Shown here: positions 21,180-33,372 of the stretch, one piece after another
How the letters are laid out: every line of letters starts with the position of its first letter
Numbering within the stretch: the stretch's first letter is position 1
Origin: Anodontia alba
Taxonomy: Eukaryota > Mollusca > Bivalvia > Lucinida > Lucinidae
Reading direction: 5' to 3'
Assembly (NCBI GenBank): GCA_964016985.1
Contig: OZ024824.1
Coordinates: 50,447,587-50,511,586 of the forward strand
Length of the DNA stretch: 64,000 nt
The notes under the pieces: generated by a model
The model's database searches: none
What the model was told of the DNA's origin: nothing
What the model saw: the letters and a program-made list of their open reading frames with translations, nothing else
Program-made: the position numbers and the translations under genes

Positions 21180-23320
21180 AGCTCATCTGAGCTATGCTCA
21201 GGATGAGCTATAGTGATCACTTTCAAACGACAACTCCTCCAAAGCCATTGATGTAATTTGTCCCTAATTTGGTAAGAATGTTCTTTGGTAGGGGGGTTTA
21301 AAAATAGCTAAAATTATGGTGATCCGGCTCTTGGTTTGGTTGCCATGGCAACAGAAGTCTCCCATAGATTTATAATGGGAAAAGGGTTAAATTGCATTTT
21401 CTCCATAACCACTGGAGTGATGTGAACCACATTTGGCAGTTATGATCATTTGATGATTGACTACTCAGTTTATGTGTTTTATGACCAGTGGCCATTTTGT
21501 TTGGTTGCCATGGCTACATTCAATTTTTTAAAATGACAACTTCAAAACTGCTGAAGCAGTGTGACTCTTGTTTGGTACAAATGTTGCTTGGGTAAGGGCA
21601 ATCAAAAATAGCTAAAGTTATTGTGATCTGCCTCTTGGTTTGGTTGCCATGGCAACAGAAAGCTTCCATAGACTTATAATGGGAAAATGGTTAAATTGCA
21701 TTTTCTCGATAACCACTGAAGTGATGTGAACCATATTTGGCAGTTATGATAATCTGATGATTGTCTACTCAGTTTATTTGTGTTTGATGACCAGCATCCA
21801 TTTTGTTTGGTTGCCATGGCAATATTAAATTTCAGAAAAGGAATTTTTTAAATGACAACTCCTTCAAAACCACTGAAGCAGTATGCCTCTTATTTGGTTC
21901 AAATGTTGTTTGGATAAGGGCAATTCAAAATAGCTAAAATTATGGTGATCTGCCTCTTGGTTTGGTTGCCATGGCAACAGAAAGCTCCCATAGATTTATA
22001 ATGGGAAAAGGGTTAAATTGTATTTTTTTCATAACCAGTGAACCATATTTGGCATTTATGATCATTTGATGATGTCTACTCAGATTACGTGTGTTTTATG
22101 ACCAGCGGCCATTTTGTTTGGTTGCCATGGCAACATTAAATTGTAAAAAAGGAATTTTTTAAATGACAACGCCTTCAAAACCACTGAAACAGTATGAGTC
22201 TAATTTGATATAAATGGTGCTTGGGTTAGGGGCAATTCAAAATAGCTAAAATTGTGTTTGGTTGCCTTGGCAACAGAAAGCTCCCATAGACTTATAATGG
22301 GAAAACGGTTAAATTGCATTTTCTCCATAGCCAGTGAAGTGATGTGAACCATATTTGGCAGTTATGATGATTTGATGATTGTCTACCCAGTTTATGTGTT
22401 TGATGACCAGTAGCTATTTTGTTTGGTTGTCATGGCAACATTAAATTAAAAAAAAAAATGAATTTTTTAAATGGCAACTTCTTCAAAACCACTGAAGCAG
22501 TAGGACTCTATTTTGGCACAAATGTTGCTTGGCTAAGGACAATTCCAAATAGCGAAAAATTTGGCGGTCTGCCTCTTGGTTTGGTTGCCATGGCAACAGA
22601 AAGCTTCCATACTTATATTGGGAAAATGGTTAAATTGCACTACCTCCATAACCAGTGAAGTGATGTGAGCCATATTTGGCAGTTATGATCATCTGATGAT
22701 TGTCTACCCAGTTTATATGTTTTATGACCGATGGCCATTTTGTTTGGTTACCAAGGCAACATTCAATTTTGAAAAAGGACTTTTTCAAATGACAACTTCG
22801 AAACCACTGAAGCAGTATGACTCTAATTTGGTACAAAAGTTGCTTGGGTAAGGGCAATTCAGAATAGCTAAAATCATGGTGGTCTGCCTCTTGGTTTGGT
22901 TGCCATGGTAACAGAACGCTCCCATTGACTTATAATGGGAAAATGGTTAAATTGTATTTTTATGCCCTGCCACAAAAAGTGGCAAGTGTATTATACCGTC
23001 CGAAATTTTGAGTGTTCGTCCATCTGTCTGGGCGAACATCCAAGGTTTAGGGGCTTTGTTTGGGCTATTTTGGACTTAATTATGAGGTATTTTGAAGTTC
23101 ATTCCATTTAAAATGCATTACCTAGCCCCTAAACCAAAAAATAATTTGTAGAAGAAAAATGTGTAAACAACACATTCTTCTTCTTCAAAATCAAGAACTG
23201 CTTAAATAATGATCCTTTCATTAGTTGCAATGACAGAATTGATAAAATGTTGCATAACAAATGCATATCTGCAGTGGCTATTTCACTCAGGTGAGCGAGC
23301 CGTGGCCCGTGGGCCTCTTG
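21180..23320 (+). mobile_element. AGCTCA-family element, copy a3, with an exchanged core
   Basis: The head is the AGCTCATCTGAGC...GCTCAGGATGAGCT hairpin after TTTTTT. The last 145 bp (23176-23320) are collinear with the tail of a1 and a2 and end in GGCCCGTGGGCC then CTTG before TT. The core is unrelated to theirs: about six degenerate units of roughly 310 bp carrying GGTTGCCATGGCAACAGAAA (near 21340, 21645, 21967, 22263, 22590, 22900). At 22966-23130 the array runs into a fragment with its own hairpin, GCCAC-AAAAA-GTGGC, and CCGTCCG, apparently the head of another family (f). Confidence 0.8.
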
Positions 23321-24830
23321 TTTTTCTAGAAATATCTGACACACAAATAATTGTTAGAGGGGATAATTATATAACTTTCTCTGTATGACAACTGTGTGGA
23401 TAATTTACATTATTGGAAACACATTCACCATTGGATTTTCATAATTAACCCTTAGCGTGCTGAGAAAAAAATGAAACAGGCCTGTAAGAGGGGGTACCCC
23501 TACTCGAGGTCATTACTCCCTTAATTTTGCCTCGATTTACCTGGAATTTTCACATATAATTTGCCGATCGTAGATGGCCATTTTACCGGCAAGAGGATGG
23601 TCACGTGACCAGAAAGTCATGTGTAAACCGGGAACCGTTTACTACACTTTAAAAAAAAAAAAAAAGTTACAAGAGACCAGCGCCTACTGTGTACTATTGC
23701 GAATGAAACGAGTGACATACATAGGTTCTACTGTTATTCCTACTTCTTCCTCACTGGAAATGATTTAGGTGTTTTGGGCTTTTTCTCCAGGAAATCGAGA
23801 TCAATCTCTTGAAGTGAGTGCTGAAATTAATGGCAGCTTCAAATTCGGTATTCTCGGTCTTTATTAGTGTGGGTAAAATCCAGCACCCGACTATCTAATA
23901 AAAAGTGGCGTGTTTGTATGAAAGTAGGTTCACTCCTGTATGAGAACACTTGCTCTGAATGGTTGCATGTGGTGTATAATAAGTATGACAGGCTTTAGAG
24001 TTGGCAGACCCTTCCTGGGCGCATATAGTCGCCTACAGCAGTGTAAAGGTTAAGCTGTGTGTATACTCTACATTTTTCAACCTTTGGATAGACATAATAC
24101 AAAAGTTGAAGGAGATACTTTCTGTTCACCTCAGGATACCTGTAATGAAAGTTGCCTGGATACATTATTTTCATCACTGGATACACATATAGAATAAAGA
24201 CTTGACAGGAATGTTATACCTTCACCACTGCACTTACTTTCATGGAATTTATTTGACTTAACTGATTTGCCACAAGAAATCATAAATATTGGTTGAGGTG
24301 ATTACAGAGACATGCACACTGACATGTATACTGACCATACTTCCTCTCGGAAGTAAATACCATAAGTGGAGTTTCATGTTGTTCTCAAATTCAAGCTGCA
24401 TTGACTGACAGTTCTCTACATGATCCTAATGGGTTGACTGGGCTGTAAACCTCAAACAACTGAAGCTGGGGAAGCATTTATTTTATAGTGATGGACAGGG
24501 AGATAGATCAGAATAATACAAGAAATTAAAGGCTACATACAAACAGAAACTTTGTCATCTGCCTGAATGTCAACAGTGTCGGTATCAAAGATAGGACAGG
24601 GAACTTGATGAGTAATAAGAGTTTAAGATTCACCACAAGGACTATTTAGGAACCTTCAAATAGGATCTAACACAGAAATTGTGATACAAACTACTGGAAA
24701 TTTATCACTGACTTCAGGAGAATGTCAGTGTTATAAACAGAGAGGAAAGCACGAGCTAGTTTGAAAGTGCTGACTATGCTAACCAACTAAATACTGGATA
24801 TTGTACTTCTTATATATTGATATATATATG
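23321..24830. other. Spacer with a SINE tail fragment
   Basis: No gene was recognised. An A15 run is at 23650-23664. At about 24419-24458 a short match to the SINE 3' part (AATGGGTTGACTGGGCTGTA followed by CCTCAAA) marks a heavily truncated copy. Confidence 0.5.
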
Positions 24831-25329
24831 TGTATATACAATAGTATTTTTTGCCCATTAATGCTTAGCATTTCCACAAAACACACAAATCAGCGGATGG
24901 TGTGAACCCTGATCAGATGCAGTAAACACTAATTGCAGAAAGCTACTAATTGGGGTCTACACTGCTTGCCCAACACTGGAACACCAGTAATTAAGGCAGT
25001 AATGGCATTTCCAGTGTTCAACCCCTGCAAATATTACAGCTCCTTCCAACATTCATGAAGGAAATGTTCATTGTGGTTATAAAGGCATTAATGGATTAAG
25101 TGTATTATGCAGTTGTTTAAGTGTGGTCTGAGCTAATGCTCTCAACTGTGCCAGTCTTGGGAGAGACTATATGGAGGAGTGGCAGGCAGAGCAGACCCTG
25201 ACTGAACACAGCATTCTTCTGGGTCTGTGCTGTATGATACTCCTTGTTTGTGCATAGCTAACATGCCATAAAATTGTACACAGGTGAGGAATGTATCATT
25301 TAATTTGCATTATTTATTAGATTATATCT

Positions 25330-25735
25330 GTGAATTACTGTTGATTGGGACAATCAGGATAACATACTCTGACCTCCGGTCCAGCACGGGTCCTGACCGG
25401 TCACAACAAGCCTCATCAGAATCAATGTATGGTACTAGGTGATAACCCAGGTCTATCTGTTTATTCAGTGACATAGTAGATCCTACTCTGACCTCGGGAG
25501 CAGCCCAGGTCCATTTCTCTGGCACAATTATCAGACAGTCATAATGAATCTACGGGTAGCATAATGGGAGTTAGCCCAGATCTGTCTGATGATCCTTCTG
25601 AGAGTTGAGTCTACCCTGACCATCACAGCAGTCTGGTCCACTTCTCTGTCACAATTATCGACCAGATTCTACAGGTGGCATCATGGGAGTTAGCCCAGAT
25701 CTATTTGTTATTCAGTGATCCGTTCATAACTTTTC
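25330..25735 (+). repeat. Diverged copies of the 130-bp GACCTCGG satellite
   Basis: Three degenerate units containing CTGACCTC[CG]GG, CATTTCTCTG(G/T)CACAATTATC and GGGAGTTAGCCCAGATCT, matching the array at 28500-29260. Sequence before both arrays (AATTTGCATTATTTATTAGA here, AGCAATATCTATTAGATTAT there) is also related, so the unit is part of a larger duplicated segment about 3.2 kb away. Confidence 0.8.
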
Positions 25736-26017
25736 ATTGTCAGCAATAGCATGTATAGAGCATTTCACTTATTGGGTAAATACGGTTAAAGCAACATTTC
25801 ACTACACAACACTGGCAAAGACAGCAGTTCACCATACTGGTAATATGGTAGAATAGCAGTACACCATACAGGAAATACAGTAAAAACAGCAATTCACCAT
25901 TCTAGTAAATATGGTAAGAGCAGCAATTCACTATTCTGGTAAATATGGTAAGAACAGCAATTCACCATACTGGTAAATATGGTAAGAACAGCAAATCATG
26001 ATATTGGTACTTGTAAA

Positions 26018-26378
26018 TACAGTAGAACTTCAGTGGCTCGAACCCCGATGGCTCGTTTACCATGGATGAGTCGAACACGTTCTTGAGTCTGCAGGGATTT
26101 CCTCCAAATATGATATATGGATAATTTAGGGAGATTTTCTTCTTTTATCTTGTAAATGTATGCTGTGTGTACTCATTAGAATTGCCTCTATGAGGCAGTT
26201 CTAATGAGTACACGCAACATATATTTTAGATATAGAACACCGAAAAGATATCCCACAATTATCTCCATTGTGCCTCCTGGTGTGGCACTAATAGCAACCT
26301 TCCGAGGCTCCAACTACCGCTGTCTCGAACAAATTTTCATGGTCCCAAAGAGGTTCGAGCCATCGAAGTTCGACTGTA
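26018..26378. mobile_element. Pogo-like MITE with TA duplication and central hairpin
   Basis: Body 26020-26376, 357 bp. Inverted ends: CAGTAGAACTTCAGTGGCTC at the left; CAGTCGAACTTCGATGGCTC is the reverse complement of the right. TA flanks both sides. Joining the flanks restores a normal minisatellite unit (TGTAAATA then TGGTAAGAAC). The CAGTNGAAC tip and TA target fit the pogo/Tigger branch of Tc1/mariner. The centre, 26160-26221, is a long imperfect hairpin. Confidence 0.85.
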
Positions 26379-26844
26379 TGGTAAGAACCGCTATTCACCA
26401 TACTAGTAAATATGGTAAAACGGCAATTCATCATTCTCGTAAATATGGTAAGAACAGCAATTCACCATACTGCTAAATATGGTAAGAACAGCAATTCACC
26501 ATATGGGAATATATGGTAAGAACAGCAGTTCACCATCACCATATGAGTAAATATGGTACGGACAGCAATTCACCATCCAGGTAAATACGTTAAGAACAGT
26601 TCACCATACTGGTAAATATGGAAAGAACAGCTATTCACCATACAGGTAAATATGGTAGAACAGAAATTTGCCATATGGTAAGAACAGCATTTCACCATAC
26701 TTGTAACATCATTCATTATACTGGTAAATATGGTAAGAACAGTAATTCACCATACAGGTAAATATAGTAAGAACAGTAATTCACCATACAGGTAAATATA
26801 GTAAGAACATCATTTACTATACTGGGATGTATGGTAAGAATAAC

Positions 26845-27178
26845 AATCAACATATTGGTGCCGGCCTTGGTGGCTCAGTTGGATGCGCCGTCTGACTGGA
26901 GACCAGGAGGTCGCAGATTCAACCCCCGCCGAGGTCGGTGACATTCTTTCGTGGAGATTGATCATGAAATATTTTCTACGGTCATTCTTTCCTTTCCGCT
27001 GATTCAAGGAGGGCAGTTGTCAGTTTCTGGCGAAAGAATGTGCACAATACTGGTTAACCGCTTAGAGGACTAAGCCTGCCCAGTAAACGTGTGGTTAGGT
27101 AAACTGACTGTGCTTGACATGACCCCATTGGGTTGACTGGGCTGTAAAACCTCAACAGAAGCAAATCAACATATTGGT
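26845..27178 (+). mobile_element. tRNA-derived SINE, copy 2 with target duplication
   Basis: Body 26860-27163, collinear with 16027-16328. Flanked by a 15-bp duplication AATCAACATATTGGT at 26845-26859 and 27164-27178. The B box is slightly altered (GATTCAACCCC). Confidence 0.92.
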
Positions 27179-27311
27179 AAATATGGTAAGAACATCATTC
27201 ACTATTCTGGTAAATATGGTAAGAACATCATTCAGTATACTGGTAAATATGGTAAGAATAACAATCACTATACTGGTAAAGATGGTAAGAATAGCAATTT
27301 ACTATACTAGT

Positions 27312-27636
27312 AAATATGATAAGATGCTGGCCTCGGTGGCTCAGTTGGATGCGCGTTTGACTGGTGATCAGGAGGTCACGGGTTGACCCCTGCCGGGTTG
27401 GCAACATTCTTTTGTGGAGATTTGATCATGAAATATTTTTTACGTCATTCTCTCCCTTCTGCTGATTCAAGAAGGGCAGTTGTCAGTTTCTGGTGAAAGA
27501 ATGTGCACATAACTGGTTAACCGCTTAGAGGACTAAGCCTGCCCAGTAAAAGTGTGGTTAGGTAAACTGACCACGCTCCACATGACCCGGTTGGGTTGAC
27601 TGGGCCGTAAAACCTAAACACAAACAAATATGGTAA
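27312..27636 (+). mobile_element. tRNA-derived SINE, copy 3
   Basis: Body about 27323-27625. It is more diverged, with a shortened head (one base lost near ATGCGCGTTT) and TTGACCCC in the B box. Flanked by an imperfect 11-bp duplication, AAATATGATAA and AAATATGGTAA. Inserted in the same minisatellite as copy 2. Confidence 0.88.
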
Positions 27637-28490
27637 AAACAGCAAAGGCTAACCTGGGAAGTTTCTGTGCATTTAAACCATTAGACTGGTTTATGTAATA
27701 TCTGCTATTCAGCTAAAGGCCATCTGCAGGCCACGTGCAGGAGACTGCCTGGGCTCCAAATAACAGGAGATCTTTCATTCTTGTTTATGATTGGTTACAT
27801 TGTGTTTTGGTCTTGACAGTTTTGGGGAGGAGTCATCTTGGTGGATGGATGCTGTGTTAGTATGCTTGGTGTTAGTAGGTCATGATTCTGAGCCTAGCCC
27901 AGCTGCCATCCTATCTCCTCCTTTATAAGTCTGTTAGCATTCACAAAGTATTGATCATTTTAATTAACCAAGTACAGCATTTATCATATTTTGCAATGGT
28001 TTATGAAGTTTGTCATATCAGGTACAAAAGCATGGGGATAGTTCAGTACCTATATAGAATCATTTCCTATTAACCAAGTACAGCATTTATCATATAAATT
28101 CTTCAGGTTGGAACATCTTATCACTTTACCATACTTTTCTCTAATCTAGACCTAGTGCTTGGACATGTCAGACCAAGAAGCTTGAATCAGGTCCTAACAA
28201 TAGTAATGTCTCATCTGGGTATACACTGTTGCCACAGTTTGATCAATTACAATAATAGGGATTCATGTGACAGTGGTTGTAATGTGCAGTTTATTCGTCT
28301 TGACTATGACTTAAATATGCAAGTTATTTTATATGTGTACCATGCCTTATTTACATGCATGGGACAGATCACTCTTCATTCATAAACAATCCCTGCAACT
28401 CTTCTCCCCACAAAAGAACAATACTCGTTATGCATGATTCATATGCCGTTTAGTTGTGCACAGCTGGGGAGTGTATCTTTTATTTAGCAA
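27637..28490. other. Spacer with a short direct repeat
   Basis: TAACCAAGTACAGCATTTAT occurs at about 27964 and again at about 28071, roughly 107 bp apart. No gene was recognised. Confidence 0.5.
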
Positions 28491-28499
28491 TATCTATTA

Positions 28500-29265
28500 G
28501 ATTATAACCTGCACTGACCTCCGGCCCAGCATGGATTCTGGCCGGTTACAGCCAGCCTTATTAGAATCAATGGATGGTACTTTGGGATAATCCAGATCTA
28601 TCTACTATTCACCGAACCGTCAGAGGGTAGATCCTACCCTGACCTCGGGAGCATTCCAGGTCCTTTTCTCTGGCACAACTATCAGCCAGTCACTATCTAC
28701 GGGTGGCATCATGGGAATCAGCCCAGATCTATCCGTTATTCACAGATCCGTCTGAGGGTAAATCCTACCCTGACCTCGGGTGCATTCCAGGTCCTTTTCT
28801 CTGGCACAGCTATCAGCCAGTCGAATCTATGGGTGGCATCATGGGAATCAGCCCAGATCTATCCATTATTCACCGATCTATCCGAGGGTAGATCCTACCC
28901 TGACCTCGGTAGCATTCCAGGTCCTTTTCTCTGGCACAACTATCAGCCAGTCACATCATGTACATCGGCCCATATCTATCTGTTATTCACCGATCCATCT
29001 GAGGGTAGATCCTACCCAGATCTCGGGAGCATTCCAGGTCATTTTCTCTGGCACAACTATCAGCCAGTCAGAATCTAGGTTGCATCATGGGGATCAGCCC
29101 ATATCTATCCGTTATTCACTGATCCGTCTGAGGGTAGATCCTAACCTGACCTCGGGAGCATCCCAGGTCCATTTCTCCGGCACAGTTATCAGCTGGGCAG
29201 AGTCTACGTGTGGCTTCATGGGAGTTGGCGCAGATCTATCCGCTATTCAGAGATCTGTTCATACC
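28500..29265 (+). repeat. About 130-bp satellite array
   Basis: The phrase GGTAGATCCTACCCTGACCT (with variants) recurs near 28627, 28758, 28887, 29004 and 29131. Each unit contains TTTTCTCTGGCACAACTATC and CAGCCCAGATCTATCCGTTA. The 175-codon frame at 28780-29307 is the repeat translated and shows no protein-like constraint. Confidence 0.92.
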
Positions 29266-29976
29266 TCTATCATTGTCAACAGAAGCATTTGCAGAGCCTG
29301 TGGTTGAGAGGGGAGGATTGAGAGATGGCACTCCAGCTTGAATTAATTATTTTCACAAGGATGGGATGGACAGCCCCAGGGAATAATAAAACCCAAAAAT
29401 GACAATAAGGAGATTAACCCATGTCTCATGGCTCACAGTGTTTGGGGGCCTCATTGGATTCTATCAAATTCGTTTAGCCCCTGTAAATCCCCCAAAAAAC
29501 TGTATTCGCTTGGTCTGCATTGTTTACCAAGCTTATGTCTGTTATTATGACAATCTCCAATCTGCTTGGTTGTAGATCAACCTAAATCTTTTGCCTTCCT
29601 GTGGATCAGTTGATCCAATCTATTGCTGCAAACAGAGGAAGTAACAATCCACCTTATGGCTGATCAACTCCTCTACTTGGTCCAATTCCAAAGCTGAGCT
29701 CATCGGGCTCAGTCTTCATTTCTGAAATGCAAGGGTGGAGTCAGACACCCTAGACTGTAAGACCTCCAAAGGTCTGTATGTTTTGTTTTCGGGGGAAGTA
29801 AGAAGATAATCAGGTAAACGGTTAAACATTCAGTGTTTACGAGTATCAGGTGAGTAGCCCCCAAAGAAAGAGCCAAATATATATTGTGTTTATGTTTGTT
29901 GTGTATTTAATAAATGAAGTGAATAATTCCATCTTTTCTTTTTGTTGTGTATAAATTGTCAAATTAGTATCGGATG
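29266..29976. other. Spacer, nothing recognised
   Basis: No gene or shared repeat identified up to the mariner insertion site. Confidence 0.45.
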
Positions 29977-31262
29977 TACGAGGGCGAGTCAATAAAAAAA
30001 CAGCCTAACTTATTTCTGGGTGAGATCGATCTCTTCTTTTTCGATGTAATTGCCCTCTAGAATGATGCACTTGGACCAACGGTGTTCCAGTGCCATCAGT
30101 CCAGAACTGAAGAAGCCAGGGTCCTTGTCTCCGACCCACTCCTCAACTGCCGCCACAACTTCTTCGTTGGACCGGAAATGACGTCCACGGATATCCTTTT
30201 TCAAGTTTGGGAATAGGAAATAGTCACTAGGAGCTAAGTCCGGAGAATAGGCGGGGTGCAGTATTAGCTCGTACCCATTCCGCTCAACAGCATCCATTGC
30301 TATTTTGCAAGTGTGGACTCTCGCATTGTCCTGTTGGAGCAGAATCCTTTTGGAGAGTTTACCTCCGCGTTTTTCACGGATCGCAGTTCTCAGTTGGTCG
30401 AGCAAATTTGCATAATACGCACCTGTTATTGTACTTTTCTTTGCTAGAAAGTCCAACATAATAACGCCTTGTGCGTCCCAAAATACAGTTGCCATCACTT
30501 TGCCAGCAGAGGGTTGCGTTTTGAACTTCTTTGGCCTCAGAGACCCTGGCCCTACCCACTAGCGACTTTGAGCTTTATTCTCTGGCTCATAATAATGGAC
30601 CCATGTCTCATCTACAGTCACCAGACGTGAATGGAAATCATCTTCCTTTGACCTGAACTGCTTCAACAATGCGCTGCATACTGATGCTCTGGTTGCCATT
30701 TGTTCGTCGCTAAGGGATTTGGGGACCCAGTGTGCTGTTAGCTTGCGCATACCCAAGCGAACATGTAAAATTGTTGAAACGCTACCATGTGAAATGTGTA
30801 ATGCATTCGCTATTTCTTCCACCTTAATTCGCCTATCAGAGTACACCAGATCCCGTACTTTGTTACACATTTCTTCATCGGTGGCATCTGATGGCCGTCC
30901 AGACCTGGTTTCGTCTTCTGAAGACGTTCTACCGCGTTTGAATTCCCAACCCAGAATTTAACTTGTGCATACGATGGTGCAGACGACCCATAAACATTGA
31001 TCAACTCGCAATGTATTTCCTGACCTGTTTTCCCTTTCAAATACAAGTACCGAATTACAGCACGGTACTCAACTTTTGACGAAAGCTTGCTTTTGCATTG
31101 CTAGCCATGTTTGACATTCAATATCTTATGAATGAATGACACGATAAGGGTGCAAGTTTGCCCTCAGGCCTAAAACATGTATTGAAACAAGGCATGAAAA
31201 TCGTGGGTGTCTCGGTCAGTTGGAAATGGGATAGGCTGGTTACTTATTGACTTGCCCTCGTA
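29977..31262 (-). mobile_element. Mariner element B, full length (1282 bp) with TA duplication
   Basis: Body 29979-31260. Ends CGAGGGCGAGTCAATA at the left and, inverted, CGAGGGCAAGTCAATAAGTA at the right. TA on both sides. It belongs to the same subfamily as the copies at 1-304 and 61206-62487, and has the same 1282-bp length as the latter. The transposase inside is broken. Confidence 0.95.
30010..31117 (-). pseudogene. Mariner transposase (DD34D), element B
   Basis: N-terminal helix-turn-helix region 31117 to about 30810, catalytic region to 30010. Catalytic acids are present: VTVDETWV, LLQQDNARVH and YSPDLAPSD, with 34 residues between the second and third, the mariner spacing. The family motif appears as WVPKSL. 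Damage relative to the 62 kb copy: a 1-bp loss near 31078, another near 30948 (TTCCCAACCC against TTCCCCTACCC), and an in-frame TAG near 30556. The last 162 codons are uninterrupted. Not functional as it stands. Confidence 0.92.
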
Positions 31263-31263
31263 G

Positions 31264-31824
31264 ATACTGCACAAAAATCATGCAGGTTTTTTTTGGGCAC
31301 GTTTTTTTTCTCTGTTACAGAAAGAGATGAAACAGTTAAAATATATAAGGTAATTTATAAATTTAAGTATCTGTTTCATCATTTCATTATGTTACACTCT
31401 GTTTCGTAACGAGCTTTGACCAAGGTTGTAGGTCTGTTTCATTTGTTATGAAACAGAAATGGATTTATAAAAAAAATGTATCTGTTTCATCGTTTCATTT
31501 CGTTTCACCCTGTTTCTTAACATCTGTAGGTCTGTTTCATTTTGTTACACCCTGTTTCATAACGAGCACTGACCAAGTTTGTAGGTCTGTTTCATCCCGT
31601 TTCAGAGTTTTCCCTATATATCTTATTTGTTTCATTTTTACGAAACAGAAATGGGTTGATAAAAAAAAAAGTATCTGTTTCATCATTTCATTTCGTTTCG
31701 CCCTTTCATAATGAGCACTGACCAAGGTTGTAGGTCTGTTTCATTCATTTCATTTGTTACGAAATAGAAATGGATTTATAAAAAACATGCCCAAAAAAAA
31801 GCATGCGTGGTTTTTGTGCAGTAT
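31264..31824. mobile_element. Palindromic MITE rich in GTTTCAT
   Basis: 561 bp with ends of about 45 bp: ATACTGCACAAAAATCATGC at the left and ATACTGCACAAAAACCACGC as the reverse complement of the right, both followed by a T-run and GGGCA[CT]GTTTTTT. The interior repeats GTTTCAT and its complement ATGAAAC many times in degenerate blocks of about 130 bp (TGACCAAGGTTGTAGGTCTG). Mariner B inserted two bases from its left tip. Superfamily not assigned. Confidence 0.78.
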
Positions 31825-32075
31825 ATGATTGGATGACATCATTGTGAATATTTCCGAAGATGTACATATATACAATGTAATAGAAAAATTTCAACAATGG
31901 AATAAAATGATTCATTTATTTATGTACATGTATGTGCAATTATTCATCTGTAAGTCACAATGAAATTTTGAATACATTCATGATTAGGCTATTAAAAATT
32001 AAATGTGCTTGTTTGTGTGTGTTTTGTTCCTTTGGTTGCATATTTGTTGGTATTTCATTTATCTTCTCCAATATA

Positions 32076-33372
32076 TGAGGGTAGTACAATAAGTTCATAG
32101 AACTCGGTATTTTTCTATACAATTCAAGATTTCTTTTTTCATTTTTGTGCAGTGTAAACCTTTGTCAGTTGAATGATAACAGCCGTTCAGTCAACACATA
32201 CATTTTTTGCTCTTACTTTTTGTTTGAAAACCTATACCCATAGGCAAAAACGGAAAGTCAGAATATTGAGTTCAGAGCAGTCATAAAGTTCCTCACTAAG
32301 GAGGGTGCAAAGGCCAAAGAAATCCATCGGCGTATGGCTGATGTGTATGGTGATAGCCCAAAGTATTCCACAGTGGCAAAGTGGTCAGCAGAATTTAAAC
32401 GTGGGCGAGACTCCTTAGAAGATGACCCAAGGCTAGGTCGCCCTGCAAATGTCATCAGCCAGGAGATGATTGACCGTGTTGAGAGACTTGTGCTAAACAA
32501 TCGCCAAATCAGAGTTGCCGAACTTGCTTCAGAATATGGTATTTCTAATGGAAGTGTTTACACTATAATCCATGAACATTTAGGCATGTCAAAAGTATCT
32601 GCCAGGTGGCTACCCAGAAACCTGAACATGCAAGATCGTCAGCAAAGGGAGGAGTCAAGTCAAGAACTTCTGGAAGTGTACAGTGCCAATCCAGAAGACT
32701 TTCACACTCGTCTTGTAACAGGAGATGAGACTTGGCTTCACCAATGGGACCCAGATACTAAAAAAGAGTCCATGCAATGGAAGCGCCCTGGCTCACCCTC
32801 ACCTAAGAAATTTTGTACCCAACCATCAGCCAGCAAGGTAATGGCCACGGTGTTTTGGGACTCCAAAGGGATTATATTGATAGATTACAAGCCTGCTGGT
32901 ACTTCAATTACAGGAGAATACTATGCCAATGTCATTAAACAATTAAGGGTTGCTATTAAAGAAAAAATCGAAGGGGAAAGCTAGCTGCTGGTGTCCTTCT
33001 TTTGCATGATAATGCCCCTGTGCACAAGTCCAGAGTTGCACAAGCGGCTATTCATGAGTGCAAGTTCGAGCAGTTAAATCACGCGCTATACAGTCCAGAC
33101 CTAGCCCCAAGTGATTATTATCTGTTTCGAAATTTGAAGTCCCACTTGCGTGGAACGAGATTTCAGGACGATGATGAGCTCAAGGCTGCTACAGAGGCTT
33201 GGTTTGAGGACCAAATAGACGACTTTTATTTCAAAGGCATAGACTGCTTAAAAGAAAAGTGGGCCAAATGCATTGAAGTAAAGGGGGATTATATTGAAAA
33301 ATAATGTTGAAACCATCTTCCAATCTGTGAGTTCAACCCCAAGTTCTATGAACTTATTGAACTCCCCTTGCA
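32076..33372 (+). mobile_element. Mariner element C, second subfamily
   Basis: About 1.3 kb. The ends share CAATAAGTTCATAGAACT: left TGAGGGTAGTACAATAAGTT, right (reverse complement) TGCAAGGGGAGTTCAATAAG. Left flank is TA at 32074-32075; the right TA has decayed. Terminal repeats and protein differ clearly from elements A, B and E. Confidence 0.88.
32244..33304 (+). pseudogene. Mariner transposase (DD34D), element C
   Basis: The frame is open from 32244: N-terminal helix-turn-helix (FRAVIKFLTKEGAKAKEIH, then QIRVAELASEYGISNGSVY), WLPRNL motif, VTGDETWL with the first catalytic D, then a +1 frameshift near 32968-32972 before LLLHDNAPVHKS (second D) and YSPDLAPSDYYLF (third D). The second-to-third spacing is 34. 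The start appears lost: ATAGGCAAAAACG at 32240-32252 reads like an ATG codon with one extra base, but this is inference. With the start damage and one frameshift as the only visible lesions, this is the least decayed transposase here. Confidence 0.9.

Larger units (their letters stand above)
25795..27330 (+). repeat. 34-bp minisatellite, interrupted by three insertions
   Basis: The approximate unit is CATACTGGTAAATATGGTA plus AGAACAGCAATTCAC, recurring with drift from 25795 to 26019, 26379 to 26859 and 27164 to 27322. A pogo-like MITE and two SINEs have landed in it, and each inserted sequence is flanked by duplicated minisatellite sequence. Open frames here encode only the repeat. Confidence 0.9.

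Noticed and set aside
28703..29307. Overlapping plus-strand frames up to 175 codons with internal peptide repeats
   Set aside because: They follow the 130-bp satellite, which happens to lack stops in these frames; other copies at 25.3 kb do not preserve them.
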